Counted from the first letter of the stretch, positions 1 through 8,446 are shown. The stretch: DNA of 43,097 bases from UBA11574 sp964591175 (GCA_964591175.1 CAZQAF010000022.1:1-43097), one strand, 5' to 3'. Numbers and translations: made by a program. The notes: a model not told the origin generated them from the sequence alone.

Positions 1-17
1 CGACGTTGAACTTGCAT

Positions 18-36
18 CCGGGTGCAAAGCACCCGG
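18..36. other. GC-rich hairpin downstream of the efflux adaptor gene
   Basis: Perfect inverted repeat CCGGGTGC-AAA-GCACCCGG, lying about 50 bases past the stop of the minus-strand adaptor gene. On the minus strand it is not followed by a run of T, so it is a poor factor-independent terminator. It may be a transcript-stabilising hairpin, or a spacer before an RND permease gene beyond the window edge. Bases 1-85 show no credible gene start on the minus strand. Eight-base arms are short enough to arise by chance. Confidence 0.35.
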
Positions 37-85
37 TTTGTCTTGCAAGAATCACTCTGCGGGCATCCATTACGATGATGCCGGA

Positions 86-1216
86 TCAATTTTCTTTGGT
101 TTTGGGCTTGAGTTTGAAGTCAGGGGCCAGGGAGTTGTTCACAACAATGGCCTGGGCGTTTCGCAATTTGAAAACGCCGGTGCTTACAATGATTTCGCCT
201 TCTTTCAATCCGGAGGTAATGGCAACAAAATCACCGCGTTTCTTTCCGAGTCGCACAAACTGCTGGCGTACGATCTTGCCCGGCCGTCCGGTTTTTTCAT
301 TATTGTTTTCCTCCACGATAAACACCGAGTCGCCGTAAGGCGCGTAAAGCACGGCCGTGGCCGGGATAGGGAGCACTTTTTCCCGAGCCGGCAACACCAC
401 GGCAACGTTGACGAACATGCCGGGACGGAGCTGTTCTTCGAGATTGGCCGCCGTCGCCTGAACCCGAATGCTCCGTGTGGCGGCGTCTACGGAAGAGTTG
501 ATCGCCGTGATTTTGCCCTCGATCGTCCGGCCGGGAAGTGCATCGGTCGTCATTCGCACGACAAGCCCCTGTCGGATTTGTGCGAGTTCCTGCTGCGGCA
601 GGGAAAAATTGACAAAAATCGGATCAAAAGACTGGAGAGAAACAATGGCATCTCCTTCATTGAGGGCCTGACCCAGATTGATCAAGCGGATGCCGAGCCG
701 GCCGGCAAAGGGCGCCCGGATGGTTTTTTTGGCAATGGTTGCTCGGATATTGTCGACCTGGGCGGCGGCTTGTTTGTATTGTGCATCGGCGTTATCATAT
801 TGGGATTGCGAAACGGTTTTTTCGGTGAGCAGTTTACGGGTACGGTCGAGCGTGATCTTGGCGAGTGTCACAGCAGCTTCCGCCGCTTGAAGCTGAGCGG
901 TCTCCGATGAGATATCCTGCTGCACCAGAAGGTCGCCGGGCTGCACCATGGCGCCGGGATCGAAAGCGATTTTCTCCACCTTTCCTTTCAGTTCAGCGGT
1001 CACCATTACCCCTTGAACGGCTTCGAGTGATCCCACGGAAGTCAACAAGGACTCCCACAAATCCGGGCGTACCTCAAAGGTCGTAACCGTCTCGGATGGG
1101 GGCACAAACTGTTTCCCATAGGCGATCATCCGAAAGATCTGCAACCCTTTGATGCCCCCTAAAATACCGATCAACACAACCAAACCGACGATGGTAAAGA
1201 TAACACGATTTTTCAT
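86..1216 (-). CDS. RND efflux periplasmic adaptor subunit (HlyD/MexA family)
   Basis: 376 residues. An N-terminal membrane anchor (about residues 5-25) is followed by the barrel-sandwich/lipoyl, alpha-helical hairpin and beta-barrel layout of a membrane fusion protein. Recognisable stretches are TAELKGKVEKIAFDPGAMVQ (lipoyl half), a coiled-coil hairpin rich in Ala/Gln around residues 105-165, then IRAPFAGRLGIRLINLGQ (second lipoyl half), and LRPGMFVNVAVVLP in the beta-barrel. The family links an inner-membrane RND pump to an outer-membrane channel. No pump or TolC gene is visible; the pump would be expected just beyond the window edge. The gene lies 234 bases after mlaA on the same strand and probably has its own promoter. 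The substrate cannot be told from sequence. Confidence 0.88.
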   Translation of the reverse strand: MKNRVIFTIVGLVVLIGILGGIKGLQIFRMIAYGKQFVPPSETVTTFEVRPDLWESLLTSVGSLEAVQGVMVTAELKGKVEKIAFDPGAMVQPGDLLVQQDISSETAQLQAAEAAVTLAKITLDRTRKLLTEKTVSQSQYDNADAQYKQAAAQVDNIRATIAKKTIRAPFAGRLGIRLINLGQALNEGDAIVSLQSFDPIFVNFSLPQQELAQIRQGLVVRMTTDALPGRTIEGKITAINSSVDAATRSIRVQATAANLEEQLRPGMFVNVAVVLPAREKVLPIPATAVLYAPYGDSVFIVEENNNEKTGRPGKIVRQQFVRLGKKRGDFVAITSGLKEGEIIVSTGVFKLRNAQAIVVNNSLAPDFKLKPKTKEN

Positions 1217-1303
1217 ATGCCTGGATACTTGAAATGATAAGCAATTGCTTTTAAACTGCTTAAAGAGAAATCGATCCTTGAAGCCTTAAAACCGACAAAG
1301 TTT

Positions 1304-1332
1304 ACCTTATCTACTAATAGGCATGTTGTCAA
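1304..1332 (-). promoter_or_regulatory. Candidate sigma-70 promoter for the efflux adaptor gene
   Basis: Read on the minus strand there is a perfect -35 TTGACA (1327-1332), a 17-base spacer and TAAGGT (1304-1309) as a weak -10. It sits about 90 bases upstream of the adaptor start, in the 234-base gap after mlaA, which suggests the adaptor can be transcribed independently of the mla operon. A 12-base palindrome (1239-1250) lies in the predicted leader; it could be an operator, but palindromes of that length are expected by chance. Confidence 0.4.
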
Positions 1333-1450
1333 TGCCAAGAAAGCTGGAATCACGATTCCGGATCGAAGCGTGTTAAGATATAAGTTTATCTTGTTTTTGC
1401 AAAACCGGTTTTCTCCGGCCATGTGGGATCTTCGATGGATTCGGACGGGG

Positions 1451-2284
1451 TTACTCTTTAACCTTTTGAGCGCGATTTTGGATATAAGCATCACGAATGG
1501 CGGAATATGGATCGATGGCGGATTCCTTGAGCGCTTCGTAATCTCCGATATGAAACGAGGCGGTGTTCACTTTTTTGAAGGCGGTGATTTCGAATGCCGC
1601 TTCGGTCGGTTGGACATAGGCCATCGGATTTAGGAACTGATCGCCGGCCAACCCCACGGTATCGCGCAGCGTGGACGGTCCTATAAGCGGCCATACGATA
1701 TAGAACCCGTTGCCAATGCCATATGCGCCTAGCGTCTGGCCGAGATCCTCATCTTTGGCTTTCAGTTGAGGATAATTATGAGCGGGATCTGCAAAACCCA
1801 GCATCCCTGCCGTACTGTTTATGACAAACCGTGTCACTTCAGTACCGGCAGAATTAAATTTACCCTGGAGCACGCAGTTTACCAAACGGACCGGCATGAT
1901 CAGGTTGTCGAAAAAATTTTTCACAGCGAGTCTGAGGGGCACCGGCACCACGTATTTGTATCCTTTGGTCACCGGTTTGAGTACCCAAAAATAAAATTTA
2001 TCGTTGAAGTGATACATGGCGCGGTTAAAGGGCGCTATGGGGTCTGCCACATGAACGGTGCCTGCCTTTGCCTCTGCATAGAGCGTGTCAAGATCTTCAT
2101 TTGAAAGACCGGGCGTCTTATTTTTATCCTCCGGCGGTTTCTGGTCCTCCGACACAGAAGGCGGATCATTGTGTTGTGGTGAAGATGCGGTTAATGATGC
2201 AACAGAGGGCGTCATCGTGCTGTTATGAGCACACCCGGTTGTAAAAACAGTCAGCACAATCGATGCAATCAATACACATCTCAT
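1451..2284 (-). CDS. mlaA: MlaA family phospholipid-transport lipoprotein (VacJ)
   Basis: 277 residues with a lipoprotein signal ending TTGC (Cys18), an acidic/proline-rich linker to about residue 75, then the VacJ domain. Diagnostic stretches are DPIAPFNRAMYHFNDKFYFW, NFFDNLIMPVRLVNCVLQGK, and LGQTLGAYGIGNGFYIVWPL followed by GPSTLRDTVG. MlaA is the outer-membrane component that removes mislocalised phospholipid from the outer leaflet and passes it to MlaC. The start ATG overlaps the mlaC stop by four bases, so the two genes are translationally coupled. It is the last gene of the mla operon; having all five components in one operon is unlike E. coli, where mlaA is elsewhere. The lipobox -3 residue is Thr rather than the usual Leu. 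Confidence 0.93.
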   Translation of the reverse strand: MRCVLIASIVLTVFTTGCAHNSTMTPSVASLTASSPQHNDPPSVSEDQKPPEDKNKTPGLSNEDLDTLYAEAKAGTVHVADPIAPFNRAMYHFNDKFYFWVLKPVTKGYKYVVPVPLRLAVKNFFDNLIMPVRLVNCVLQGKFNSAGTEVTRFVINSTAGMLGFADPAHNYPQLKAKDEDLGQTLGAYGIGNGFYIVWPLIGPSTLRDTVGLAGDQFLNPMAYVQPTEAAFEITAFKKVNTASFHIGDYEALKESAIDPYSAIRDAYIQNRAQKVKE

Positions 2285-2910
2285 TTTTTTTCGACGCCTT
2301 CTTCTTTTTTCTGTTGTTCAACCTTTTTTTTCAGCACTGAGATCAGATCTTCGATGGAAGAATTGGTCAGAAATCTTTCGAATTGATTCCGGTAGTTTCC
2401 CAAAAGACTCACGCCCTCGACAAATACATTGAAAATTTTCCAGTGCCCGTCCTGCAACCACATGCTGTAATCCACCGGCGTTTCAACCGAGTCCCTTTTT
2501 ATTTTGGTCATCACCCGGGCTTTGGATTTGGTGAACATTTCCTGTTTCAGAAACACCACTGTTTCATTATGATATTCACTTTGTATCTTTTTAAAATAGA
2601 TGTTCCCGATAAATTCGGTAAACACATCGGTGAATTCTTCTCGCTGCTTGGGCGTAAATTCGGACCAGCGGTAACGGCTGATAGTCCCTCTGGCGATCGC
2701 CTTGAAGTCGAAAATTTGTCGGGCGCTTTCCCACATTTTTTCCCGCTGCAGCTCTTTTTTGGAGGCAGCCTTATACCGGGGATCTCTCAGAATCTTAACG
2801 ATCTGGTCTATGGGCCCCTTGAGTTCATCCATAGGTTGAGCGGCATGGGCCAAATGGGTCATTCCGAAAATAATGAGGATTAATGCCCAACATGTTGTTT
2901 TTATATTCAT
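2281..2910 (-). CDS. mlaC: MlaC periplasmic phospholipid-binding protein
   Basis: 209 residues with a cleavable signal peptide (hydrophobic stretch, then AHA before the mature Ala/Gln). The Ttg2D/MlaC fold is recognised from FDFKAIARGTISRYRWSEFT, the phrase FTDVFTEFIGNIYFKKI, then VDYSMWLQDGHWKIFNVFVE and GVSLLGNYRNQFERFL. It shuttles phospholipid through the periplasm between MlaA and the MlaFED complex. The start ATG overlaps the mlaD stop by four bases and its stop overlaps the mlaA start by four, so the three genes form a tight translational unit. The C-terminal tail is Lys/Glu-rich. Confidence 0.93.
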   Translation of the reverse strand: MNIKTTCWALILIIFGMTHLAHAAQPMDELKGPIDQIVKILRDPRYKAASKKELQREKMWESARQIFDFKAIARGTISRYRWSEFTPKQREEFTDVFTEFIGNIYFKKIQSEYHNETVVFLKQEMFTKSKARVMTKIKRDSVETPVDYSMWLQDGHWKIFNVFVEGVSLLGNYRNQFERFLTNSSIEDLISVLKKKVEQQKKEEGVEKK

Positions 2911-3356
2911 TTCGCGCCTCCGAACACATATTTGCTGATCAATGATTCTAAATCTACGGCTGATTCGGTCTCTGTGATCAGACCACCGGGTTTGAGAAGC
3001 CTTTCCGAGTTTCCCGGGACAAGTTCGATATATTTATCTCCAATTAACCCCGAGGTTTTAACCGAGGCAATGACATCGTCGGACAACTTCAGGTCTTTTT
3101 GTATTTTCAACTCGACCACGGCAACGAGTCTTTTCGGATCCAATTTGATTGAATCAACCCTTCCGACATGGACACCCGCCAGTTCAACATGCGCGCCGGC
3201 GATCAAACCAGATACCGATTGAAACCGGGCATATAGAGGATAATATTTATCTCCTGCCCACTCCATTTTCCCGAGACGGATGGAAAGGTACCCCACACAT
3301 ATGATCCCGATGACGATAAAAATGCCGACCGCCGCTTCAATGGATGTTTTCTTCAT
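2907..3356 (-). CDS. mlaD: MlaD, MCE-domain component of the phospholipid transporter
   Basis: 149 residues: one N-terminal transmembrane helix (about 8-27) and a single MCE domain (about 38-118). Key stretches are GLIAGAHVELAGVHVGRVDS and VKTSGLIGDKYIELVPG. MlaD forms a periplasmic hexameric ring on the MlaFE complex that contacts MlaC. The length is close to that of short single-MCE MlaD proteins and contrasts with the 338-residue MCE protein of the second system at 18.4-19.4 kb. It lies 20 bases after mlaF. Confidence 0.93.
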   Translation of the reverse strand: MKKTSIEAAVGIFIVIGIICVGYLSIRLGKMEWAGDKYYPLYARFQSVSGLIAGAHVELAGVHVGRVDSIKLDPKRLVAVVELKIQKDLKLSDDVIASVKTSGLIGDKYIELVPGNSERLLKPGGLITETESAVDLESLISKYVFGGAK

Positions 3357-3376
3357 TTAAACTCCTTTTAATTCGG

Positions 3377-4588
3377 TCAACAGACCTTGAATTCATAAAA
3401 CATGTTTTGCATCAAATAGGTCTGTGATAACATTTTTTCATATGACAACTCCTTCTGTCCTTCCGTAAAGCTTGCGCTGATGGAAAGACAGAAACCAGGG
3501 TGAGGCATTAAACCAAAAATATCTTTCCCTTTCATTTGTTCGGCCAGCTTTTCACATAACGCGTGCGTCTGTTCTTTATTGGTATTCGGCAGCAACAGGA
3601 TGATTTTGTTCAAACCGAACCGATAACACGTATCAGTAAGGCGAGTTAGGATTTGCAACTCATTGGCCAAATTTGTGATGATGGTAATACCTGCCGTTGG
3701 TCCAAATTTTTCATTGATCTCATTTAAGTTTTCAACAGCGAAAATGATGATGGAAAAAGTGGTATCATACAGCTGAAGCCGGGCCATTTCTTCTTTTATC
3801 CTTTTTTCTCCCTGATAATGACTTTCAATTCCGGAGATTTTTTCATGACCGCGTTCCAGGCCGTGGATAAAATTCTGCACCACAGGGTCCGGAGTTTGCT
3901 GAATCATTTCAGGACTTCCTTCAAACACGATTCTACCTTCTTCCAGCATCGCCACCCGCTGAGAAATGTAAAAGATATCCGGAATCTCGTGGCTCACCAC
4001 CACGCCCGTAAAACCAAATTGCTTTTGATAATCGGAGATCATCTTGTGTACCGCATTTTTTCGTATGGGGTCCAACCCGGTTGTCGGTTCGTCGAAAAGT
4101 ACGATTTCCGGATCGGTTACCAAGGCCCTGGCAAGCGCCACCCGTTTTTTCATCCCTCCGGAAAGCTGAGAAGGATATTTGTCGTCGACTTCCTGAAGGT
4201 CCAACTGACCCATTTTCTTTCGGACGAGATTGGCTATCTCCGACTTTTTAAAAGAAGTTTTTTCTTTTAATGGAAGGGCGATGTTTTCGAATACGGTGAT
4301 GGAATCGAACAACGCCGTGCCCTGGAAAACATAGCTGAAATTTCTTTTGAAGACTTTTTTTTCCGCTTTCTGCATTTCCGACAGCGGGCGACCTCGAAAC
4401 AGAATTTTTCCGGAATCCGGTTCCATAAGACCGATAATATGTTTCAGCAAAACACTTTTCCCCCCCCCGCTTTTGCCGATAATGGTCGTGACCTGCCCTT
4501 CGAAAATACTCAGATCCGTACCAATAAGAACTTTATTGTCACCGAACGTCTTATAAACGTCTGACAGTTGGATCAGTGGAAGTTCCAT
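3377..4588 (-). CDS. mlaF: MlaF ABC ATPase with a C-terminal degenerate GGDEF domain
   Basis: 403 residues; ordinary MlaF is about 250-270. Residues 1-245 are a complete ABC ATPase: Walker A GKSGGGKS (38-45), signature LSGGMKKR (142-149), Walker B with DEP (about 161-168), H-loop His200. Residues 265-403 match a GGDEF domain by eye: FSIIIFAVENLNEINEKFGP aligns with the usual (L)DiDhFKxiNDxyGH stretch, and CYRFGLNKIILLLP aligns with (A)RyGGDEFxxllP. The catalytic motif is FGLNK and the metal-binding Asp residues are lost, so cyclase activity is very unlikely. The ATPase should power phospholipid transport through MlaE/MlaD, with the extra domain a plausible regulatory or nucleotide-sensing module. 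The three Walker A glycines are encoded by nine consecutive G. Confidence is high for the ATPase and good for the GGDEF fold. Confidence 0.92.
   Translation of the reverse strand: MELPLIQLSDVYKTFGDNKVLIGTDLSIFEGQVTTIIGKSGGGKSVLLKHIIGLMEPDSGKILFRGRPLSEMQKAEKKVFKRNFSYVFQGTALFDSITVFENIALPLKEKTSFKKSEIANLVRKKMGQLDLQEVDDKYPSQLSGGMKKRVALARALVTDPEIVLFDEPTTGLDPIRKNAVHKMISDYQKQFGFTGVVVSHEIPDIFYISQRVAMLEEGRIVFEGSPEMIQQTPDPVVQNFIHGLERGHEKISGIESHYQGEKRIKEEMARLQLYDTTFSIIIFAVENLNEINEKFGPTAGITIITNLANELQILTRLTDTCYRFGLNKIILLLPNTNKEQTHALCEKLAEQMKGKDIFGLMPHPGFCLSISASFTEGQKELSYEKMLSQTYLMQNMFYEFKVC
4460..4468 (-). repeat. G9 homopolymer inside the mlaF Walker A codons
   Basis: Nine consecutive C on the plus strand are nine G on the coding strand and encode the three glycines of the P-loop GKSGGGKS. 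A slip of one base here would truncate the ATPase early. Synonymous choices were available, so the run was not forced by the protein. Confidence 0.8.
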
Positions 4589-4595
4589 TTTTGCC

Positions 4596-5414
4596 CTAAA
4601 TTAAAAAAGATGTCATTACATAGTCGACGATCAGCACGAGGACACTTGAGATGACTACCGCGGAAGTAGTGGAAAGACTGACCCCCTTAGCGCCAAACCC
4701 TTCTGACCGCATGTGCGTATAATATCCCTGAAAACAGCAAATTGTAACTACAACTACCGCAAACGCCAACGACTTGTAAAATCCGCCGGCAATATCTTTC
4801 ATCAAAACGCTCGTTTGTGCTCTGTAAAAATAGATGGCAGGATCGATACCGAGTAACACGGAGCCGGTCATATATCCTCCGAAAATGCCGATGACATCAA
4901 AAATGGCCGTGAGGAGGGGAAAACTGATCAGTGCGGCGGCGATTCTCGGGCTGATGAGAAACCGCAAGGGATTGATATCCATGGTTTCGAGAGCATCTAT
5001 CTGCTCGGATATACGCATAATCCCGATTTCCGCCGCCATTGCCGAACCCGCTCGGCCGATGACCATAATGGCGCTGAGAACCGGACCCAGTTCCCGAATT
5101 AAGGACAGCGTGACAGCCGCGCCAAGCAATCCCTCGGAACCGAATTTCACGAGGGTGTAATACCCCTGAAGACCCAGAACCATCCCGGTAAACGCTCCGG
5201 TTAGACATATGACCAGCAGGGATTTTGTGCCGATAAAGTAAAGCTGTTCTATGATTTTGGATATCTGCAGCGGAAGCGAAAAAATAAGCAGAAAACCTTT
5301 GACAAAAAAAATCGCGATTCTTCCCAATTCCCGGATAATAAAAATGGTCCACCTTCCAAGGGCCAAGACAGGAAGGCGTGCGATTGTAAGGGTGTTTTGT
5401 TCAGTCTTTTTCAC
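4596..5414 (-). CDS. mlaE: MlaE family ABC transporter permease
   Basis: 272 residues with five or six hydrophobic segments. Typical MlaE stretches are LICTGAFTGMVLGL-like (here LTGAFTGMVLGLQGYYTL), LSLIRELGPVLSAIMVIGRA, then GSAMAAEIGIMRISEQIDAL and ETMDINPLRFLISPR. It is the inner-membrane channel of the MlaFEDB complex. The start codon is GTG with little visible ribosome-binding site. No STAS (MlaB) domain or separate mlaB gene is seen here, whereas the permease of the second system (20.3-21.4 kb) has a fused STAS domain. It is the first gene of the operon. Confidence 0.92.
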   Translation of the reverse strand: MKKTEQNTLTIARLPVLALGRWTIFIIRELGRIAIFFVKGFLLIFSLPLQISKIIEQLYFIGTKSLLVICLTGAFTGMVLGLQGYYTLVKFGSEGLLGAAVTLSLIRELGPVLSAIMVIGRAGSAMAAEIGIMRISEQIDALETMDINPLRFLISPRIAAALISFPLLTAIFDVIGIFGGYMTGSVLLGIDPAIYFYRAQTSVLMKDIAGGFYKSLAFAVVVVTICCFQGYYTHMRSEGFGAKGVSLSTTSAVVISSVLVLIVDYVMTSFLI

Positions 5415-5802
5415 TATAAACAGTTAGTTGCAATATACAGGTATTATATTTGTGAAATTAAAATCGATGATTTCGTAAAAGGCAATACATCAGCGTTTTT
5501 GCAAAAGGGTATGCATTTGTGAATACATTGTAAAGATACCACACATATTTCCGATTACACATAATCGTCAAACTTATCGCTATGGGTTGTCAATATCTTT
5601 TTAAATAAATTGAAAAAAATATTTAATATAGCATATGTTAAGGTAAAATGAAGCGTTTATGTGTAAGGGATGCTTGACGGATAATTAAAGGTGTCATATT
5701 CATAGCTGTTGTTTTTGTTTATAATAATTATTGAACAAAAAAAATCAAGTTGGATCCGTGATCGATAAATTTTTGAGTTTTCAAAAAAGCGCATCAACCG
5801 TG
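5415..5802. promoter_or_regulatory. AT-rich divergent promoter region between mlaE and the MscS gene
   Basis: About 390 bases without a gene, strongly AT-rich, between divergent operons. For the plus-strand channel gene the best signals are a TATAAT at 5720-5725 without a good -35, and TTGACG (5674-5679) with TATTCA 17 bases on. On the minus strand a TTGACA near 5585-5590 has no clear -10 at proper spacing. I see no strong operator or riboswitch. Confidence 0.35.
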
Positions 5803-8118
5803 ATGAAAAATTTTAAGCACTCAATACGTTTATGTCTGTTTGTCATGATCGTTTTATTCGGTCTGGCTTCGATGTCTCGGGCGGCGGTACCCAGGGGCTT
5901 GGGAAACAAACAAAGCCCTGCCGCGGTGAACTCGCAGAAACCATTGCCCGAAATCGATCCCGCCAACATCGCGCTGAAGCTCAAAGATGTCAAAAACCGG
6001 TTGGCGGAATCAGAAGCTTCGGAAAACGAACAAACCACCCATCAATTGGGAATAACGCTTTCCCAGCTACAGGAGCGCACATCAAAGCTTCGGGAATTGG
6101 ACAGCGTCTATCAGCGACTCTTAACCGCCTTAAAGAAAAAGAAAATTTTGGAAAAAGAAGCGGCGCTTTTGCAAGAGAAAGAAAAAAACCAGCAGCAGAT
6201 ATCTCTTTCTAAAAATCCGCCGTACTCTTTGAGTTTTTATGACACGATTCTTGATAAATTGATTTCCGACGACAATCGGAAAGAGACCGCTGTTTTGGGA
6301 GCCCGGTTGGCGGATAAGGCTTTGGAGGATGCAAGATCGAAGCTGGATGAAAGCAGGCAAACTTTACGAAAACGCAAAGAAGAACTGTCGGCAATAGAAC
6401 CCGCGAAAGCTGCTTCGAAATTGAAGTGGGCTTATGCCCAGGCGCAACTGGCATTGGAAATTTCCCAGGCTGTTTTCGATTTGCAAAGGGAAACCCGGCA
6501 GAATCTTTCGGTTGAGGTTCGTCTTTCCAAGCAATATTCAGCTGTTACGCAGCAAAGCCTCATTTGGGTCAGGAAAAACCTGCATTTTGACAACGCCGAC
6601 CTGCAAAAACAGATCGAAGCCATCAATCGAAACAGGGATGAACTTCAAAAGCGACTGAAAGATCAACTCGGCAAACAGGTGAAAGTGGAAAGTGTCTGGC
6701 TTCATGCCCAGGAAAGACTTGCCAATGCCCGAAATAAAAAAGGGATTGCATTGGCCAAGGCCGGTTTAGAGGCTGCTGATGCCGAGCGCGAAGCCTCCCA
6801 ACGACTGCTGGAACAGTCAGAGGATATGCTGAACCTTTTCAATCAACAGGAACACGTGTGGAAAAATCGTTACGCAATTGTCAAAGGCGGTGTGGATCCG
6901 AAAAAAATCGATGCCTGGAAAAAAGACATTGAGGCCGGCAAAGCAAAAATCGAACGCGTCGTGCGGCTTCAGGAAAGCTATCAGAACAGTCTTCAGCCTC
7001 AAATTACATCCGTGGAAAAACAATTATCGGATCAGGGATATTCGAAAGATTTACGGCGCGCGCTGGAAAATCGATTGAATGCGCTAAGGAAGGCGGAAAA
7101 GGGCGGTCTCGAATACTTGTCGATGCTCCAAGCCACCTTACAGTTGAGCCAGCGGTTTCTGGACGAGATTGGCAATCGGCATCAATACATTAATTTGTGG
7201 ACAAAACTTACCGATTTAACAAAAAAAATAGAGAGCACATGGAATATGGAACTGTGGGTGATCGATGATCATGGGGTGACCGTCAAGAAGCTGGTCATGG
7301 CGCTGATCCTTTTGATCGTCGGCCTTATTTTTATCAAAAAAATCATCAAGTTATGGATTCGGCGCTTATTGGTGCGCACCCACATGAAAGAAACAACGGC
7401 CGCGGCCGTTGAGAAGGTTATCAATTATTTTACGGTATTTTTGATTGTTCTCTTTGCCCTTCGCGTGGTCAACATTCCCCTGACGTTGTTTACATTTCTT
7501 GGTGGCGCCGTTGCCATCGGTGTCGGTTTCGGCGCCCAGAATCTGATCAATAATTTTATCAGCGGTTTCATCATTATGGCGGAGCAGCCGATAAAGATCG
7601 GGGACTTGATTGAGATCGAAGGGAACTTTGCAATGGTGGAAGAGATCGGCGCGCGATGTACGCGAATCCGTACCGGCGGTAATGTCCAAATTTTGGTGCC
7701 CAACAGCAGTTTTCTCGAGAAAAATATCATTAACTGGACCCATTCAGACAAAGAGGTCAGGGCGCAGATAACAATAGGGGTTGTTTACGGGTCTCCGGTT
7801 CGTGAGGCGGAGCGTTTATTGCTTCAGGTTGCCGATGAGCATAAACGGGTTAGAAAAGTCCCAAAACCCTTTGTACTTTTTGCCGATTTCGGGGATAGTT
7901 CGCTGATATTCGATCTTTACTTCTGGATCAGCATGGACCGTATCATGGATCGGCGCATCATTGAAAGCGATATCCGTTTCCGTATTGACGAACTGTTTCG
8001 CGAGGCAGGGATCGTCATTGCATTTCCCCAAAGAGATGTCCATCTCGATACGAATAAGCCTTTGGAATTTCGCCTTTTAAAAGACGCTGACGATTCCGGT
8101 GCAAGCCCAAAAGGATAG
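5803..8118 (+). CDS. Large MscS-family mechanosensitive channel with periplasmic coiled-coil domain
   Basis: An open frame begins at a TTG at 5731. I chose the ATG at 5803 because it puts a clean signal peptide first (MKNFKHSIRLCLFVMIVLFG, ending SRA), giving 771 residues; no start has a good ribosome-binding site. About 450 periplasmic residues are rich in Lys/Glu/Gln heptads (MscK-type extension), followed by membrane helices and the MscS core: FLGGAVAIGVGFGAQNLINN is the pore-lining helix, followed by GDLIEIEGNFAMVEEIGARC and RTGGNVQILVPNSSF of the beta domain. It should release solutes on hypo-osmotic shock; the large periplasmic part is like MscK/MscM. The gene is single and convergent with the CBM48 gene. 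Confidence 0.9.
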   Translation: MKNFKHSIRLCLFVMIVLFGLASMSRAAVPRGLGNKQSPAAVNSQKPLPEIDPANIALKLKDVKNRLAESEASENEQTTHQLGITLSQLQERTSKLRELDSVYQRLLTALKKKKILEKEAALLQEKEKNQQQISLSKNPPYSLSFYDTILDKLISDDNRKETAVLGARLADKALEDARSKLDESRQTLRKRKEELSAIEPAKAASKLKWAYAQAQLALEISQAVFDLQRETRQNLSVEVRLSKQYSAVTQQSLIWVRKNLHFDNADLQKQIEAINRNRDELQKRLKDQLGKQVKVESVWLHAQERLANARNKKGIALAKAGLEAADAEREASQRLLEQSEDMLNLFNQQEHVWKNRYAIVKGGVDPKKIDAWKKDIEAGKAKIERVVRLQESYQNSLQPQITSVEKQLSDQGYSKDLRRALENRLNALRKAEKGGLEYLSMLQATLQLSQRFLDEIGNRHQYINLWTKLTDLTKKIESTWNMELWVIDDHGVTVKKLVMALILLIVGLIFIKKIIKLWIRRLLVRTHMKETTAAAVEKVINYFTVFLIVLFALRVVNIPLTLFTFLGGAVAIGVGFGAQNLINNFISGFIIMAEQPIKIGDLIEIEGNFAMVEEIGARCTRIRTGGNVQILVPNSSFLEKNIINWTHSDKEVRAQITIGVVYGSPVREAERLLLQVADEHKRVRKVPKPFVLFADFGDSSLIFDLYFWISMDRIMDRRIIESDIRFRIDELFREAGIVIAFPQRDVHLDTNKPLEFRLLKDADDSGASPKG

Positions 8119-8149
8119 TTGCCGGTTTCGGCATAGGTAGCGGGGTAAA

Positions 8150-8446
8150 TTACGACGACTGTACGTCAATAAGATTATTTTGCGAGCCGAATCGATTGGT
8201 GCGTGTTTGACTGTTTTTTGGATCATTTCTCCACTGCCCATCCACCATAAAGCGATATTCGTATGTTCCGGGAAAAAGAAAGGTCACCTTTTCCCATATC
8301 CCGCTTTTATTTTTTTTCATGGGATGGATCTTCGGATTCCATTGGTTGAAATCTCCCAGTAATATAACCTCTTTGGCATCAGGAGATGTCAGAGAGAAAA
8401 TTACCCTGCGCCTTTTGGGTTTGCGTTCCGATTTTATTGCGGACAT
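8150..8446 (-). CDS. Stand-alone glycogen-binding domain protein (CBM48/AMPK-beta type)
   Basis: 98 residues, almost entirely one carbohydrate-binding module: RVIFSLTSPDAKEVILLGDF, then NQWNPKIHPMKK, GIWEKVTFLFPGTYEYRFMV and DGQWRNDP. These are the characteristic GDFNxW and YEYRFMVDGxWxxDP signatures of isoamylase-N/AMPK glycogen-binding domains. The N terminus is basic (KSERKPKRRR). There is no catalytic domain. It follows corA by 59 bases on the same strand and has a strong ribosome-binding site (AAAGGAGG). It may target a partner protein to glycogen, but the partner is not evident here. Confidence 0.85.
   Translation of the reverse strand: MSAIKSERKPKRRRVIFSLTSPDAKEVILLGDFNQWNPKIHPMKKNKSGIWEKVTFLFPGTYEYRFMVDGQWRNDPKNSQTRTNRFGSQNNLIDVQSS

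Noticed and set aside
38..910. 290-codon plus-strand frame at the window start
   Set aside because: Antisense to the efflux adaptor, whose family motifs and length are convincing. The frame has no family resemblance.
1239..1250. 12-base palindrome AAGCAATTGCTT in the adaptor leader
   Set aside because: Perfect palindromes of this length are expected several times by chance in 43 kb, and no regulator gene is adjacent.
1213..1494. 93-codon minus-strand frame between mlaA and the adaptor gene
   Set aside because: It overlaps both neighbours, has no ribosome-binding site, and the translation looks random.
4596..5414. A fused STAS/MlaB domain in the first MlaE
   Set aside because: The N-terminal part is too short and hydrophobic for STAS; only the second system has it.
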